Source: Cherax quadricarinatus (taxonomy: Eukaryota; Arthropoda; Malacostraca; Decapoda; Parastacidae). Taken from it: a DNA stretch of 64,000 nt. The stretch is from positions 41,650,862 to 41,714,861 of the forward strand of contig NC_091298.1 of assembly GCF_038502225.1 (NCBI RefSeq), written 5' to 3'. The notes under the pieces were generated by a model, which saw only the letters and a program-made list of their open reading frames with translations, made no database searches and was not told the origin of the DNA. Below are positions 62,459 through 64,000 of the stretch, in pieces; within the stretch, counting starts at the first letter, position 1; each line of letters opens with the position of its first letter. A program made the position numbers and the translations under genes.

Positions 62459-64000
62459 CAGTTACTTTGGTTAACACAAGCCTATCTGATGTTATCCTGA
62501 CGCCAAATGACTTCGAACAGGCGATAAATGACATGCCCATGCACTCTGCCCCAGGGCCAGACTCATGGAACTCCGTGTTCATCAAGAACTGCAAGAAGCC
62601 CCTATCACGAGCCTTTTCCATCCTATGGAGAGGGAGCATGAACACGGGGGTCGTCCCACAGTTACTAAAAACAACAGACATAGCCCCACTCCACAAAGGG
62701 GGCAGTAAAGCAACAGCAAAGAACTACAGACCGATAGCACTAACATCCCATATCATAAAAATCTTTGAAAGGGTCCTAAGAAGCAAGATCACCACCCATC
62801 TAGAAACCCATCAGTTACACAACCCAGGGCAACATGGGTTTAGAACAGGTCGCTCCTGTCTGTCTCAACTATTGGATCACTACGACAAGGTCCTAGATGC
62901 ACTAGAAGACAAAAAGAATGCAGATGTAATATATACAGACTTTGCAAAAGCCTTCGACAAGTGTGACCATGGTAATAGCGCACAAAATGCGTGCTAAAGG
63001 AATAACAGGAAAAGTCGGTCGATGGATCTATAATTTCCTCACTAACAGAACACAGAGTAGTCGTCAACAGAGTAAAGTCCGAGGCAGCTACGGTGAAAAG
63101 CTCTGTTCCACAAGGCACAGTACTCGCTCCCATCTTGTTCCTCATCCTCATATCTGACATAGACAAGGATGTCAGCCACAGCACCGTGTCTTCCTTTGCA
63201 GATGACACCCGAATCTGCATGACAGTGTCTTCCATTGCAGACACTGCAAGGCTCCAGGCGGACATCAACCAAATCTTTCAGTGGGCTGCAGAAAACAATA
63301 TGAAGTTCAACGATGAGAAATTTCAATTACTCAGATATGGTAAACACGAGGAAATTAAATCTTCATCAGAGTACAAAACAAATTCTGGCCACAAAATAGA
63401 GCGAAACACCAACGTCAAAGACCTGGGAGTGATCATGTCGGAGGATCTCACCTTCAAGGACCATAACATTGTATCAATCGCATCTGCTAGAAAAATGACA
63501 GGATGGATAATGAGAACCTTCAAAACTAGGGATGCCAAGCCCATGATGACACTCTTCAGGTCACTTGTTCTATCCAGGCTGGAATATTGCTGCACACTAA
63601 CAGCACCTTTCAAGGCAGGTGAAATTGCTGTCCTTGAAAATGTACAGAGAACCTTCACGGCGTGCATAACGGAGATAAAACACCTCAATTACTGGGAGCG
63701 CTTGAGGTTCCTGAAACTGTATTCCCTGGAATGCAGGCGGGAGAGATACATGATTATATACACCTGGAAAATCCTAGAGAAACTAGTACCGAACTTGCAC
63801 ATGAAAATCACTCACTACGAAAGCAAAAGACTTGGCAGACGATGCAACATCCCCCCAATGAAAAGCAGGGGTGTCACTAGCACGTTAAGAGACCATACAA
63901 TAAGTGTCAGGGGCCTGAGACTGTTCAACTGCCTCCCAGCATACATAAGGGGGATTACCAACAGACCCCTGGCAGTCTTCAAGCTGGCACTGGACAAGCA
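62459..64000 (+). pseudogene. C-family LINE ORF2, RT part, truncated by window end
   Basis: VNTSLSDVILTPNDFEQAIN, PLHKGGSKATAKNYRPIALT, VIYTDFAKAFDKCDHG. Two 2-bp deletions relative to the copies at 54858 and 56287 break the frame: one in CCATGGTAATAGC (62971) and one in ACACAGAGTAGTC (63056). Afterwards codons for SSFADDTRI, NNMKFNDEKFQLLRY, LEYCCTLTAPFKAGEIAVLE and PPMKSRGVTSTLRDH can still be read. The sequence runs off the window before the stop. Confidence 0.9.

Overview
This is non-coding, transposon-dense eukaryotic DNA. I find no host gene that I can defend. Almost every long open frame belongs to a retrotransposon. The mix of elements points to a large invertebrate genome, most likely a decapod crustacean: several non-LTR retrotransposon (LINE) lineages (CR1 with an esterase ORF1, RTE, an L2/CR1-group two-ORF LINE), a Penelope-like remnant, hammerhead-ribozyme repeats, tRNA-derived SINEs, Tigger/pogo-like and piggyBac-like DNA transposons, and heavy micro- and minisatellite load. 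The organism assignment is inference. There is one 100-base run of N (52724-52823).

Layout. 1-2935: a 38-bp minisatellite interrupted near its start by a palindromic hammerhead-bearing unit. 3215-4172: 15-bp and 32-bp minisatellites. 4740-5770: an old LINE fragment, simple repeats and a second palindromic ribozyme-type unit. 5865-11757: a nearly full-length two-ORF LINE ('L-family') whose ORF2 is broken by a single in-frame TGA. 11840-13306: a Tigger-like non-autonomous DNA element. 13377-21200: RT fragments, SINEs, a MITE and a tail-to-tail pair of degraded LINE copies ('J-family'). 21210-22795: minisatellites, including a very uniform 37-bp array. 24140-24960: a Penelope-like RT/GIY-YIG remnant. 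25270-29303: a CR1 element with intact SGNH-esterase ORF1 and broken ORF2. 29560-36985: a 2.8-kb unit in three tandem copies. 37113-40276: an RTE element with an intact 976-codon ORF and a 105-bp target duplication. 40995-47530: an L-family pseudogene split by a 4.4-kb Tigger-like element that itself holds nested piggyBac-like elements. 47540-51712: an RTE pseudogene split by another Tigger-like element. 51713-64000: several near-identical copies of a LINE ('C-family') whose ORF1 has three CCCH zinc fingers, plus an array of 372-bp hammerhead units.

The most interesting material is RNA-level. The 372-bp tandem monomers (52824-54857) each carry a small hammerhead ribozyme with an ACGT stem III and no loop, as in published dimeric, Penelope-associated hammerheads and animal retrozymes. 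A second unit type, with a different but paired stem II, is recombined into the array, and related units occur as palindromes at the window start. Other notable points are a UAAUG stop-start overlap in the C-family LINE, covarying hairpins between the two ORFs of the L-family LINE, and a minisatellite that appears to have grown from the body of a SINE.

The insertions can be ordered: L-family LINE, then Tigger-like, then piggyBac-like X, then piggyBac-like Y; RTE, then Tigger-like, then SINE or RTE 3' piece; C-family LINE, then L-family LINE.
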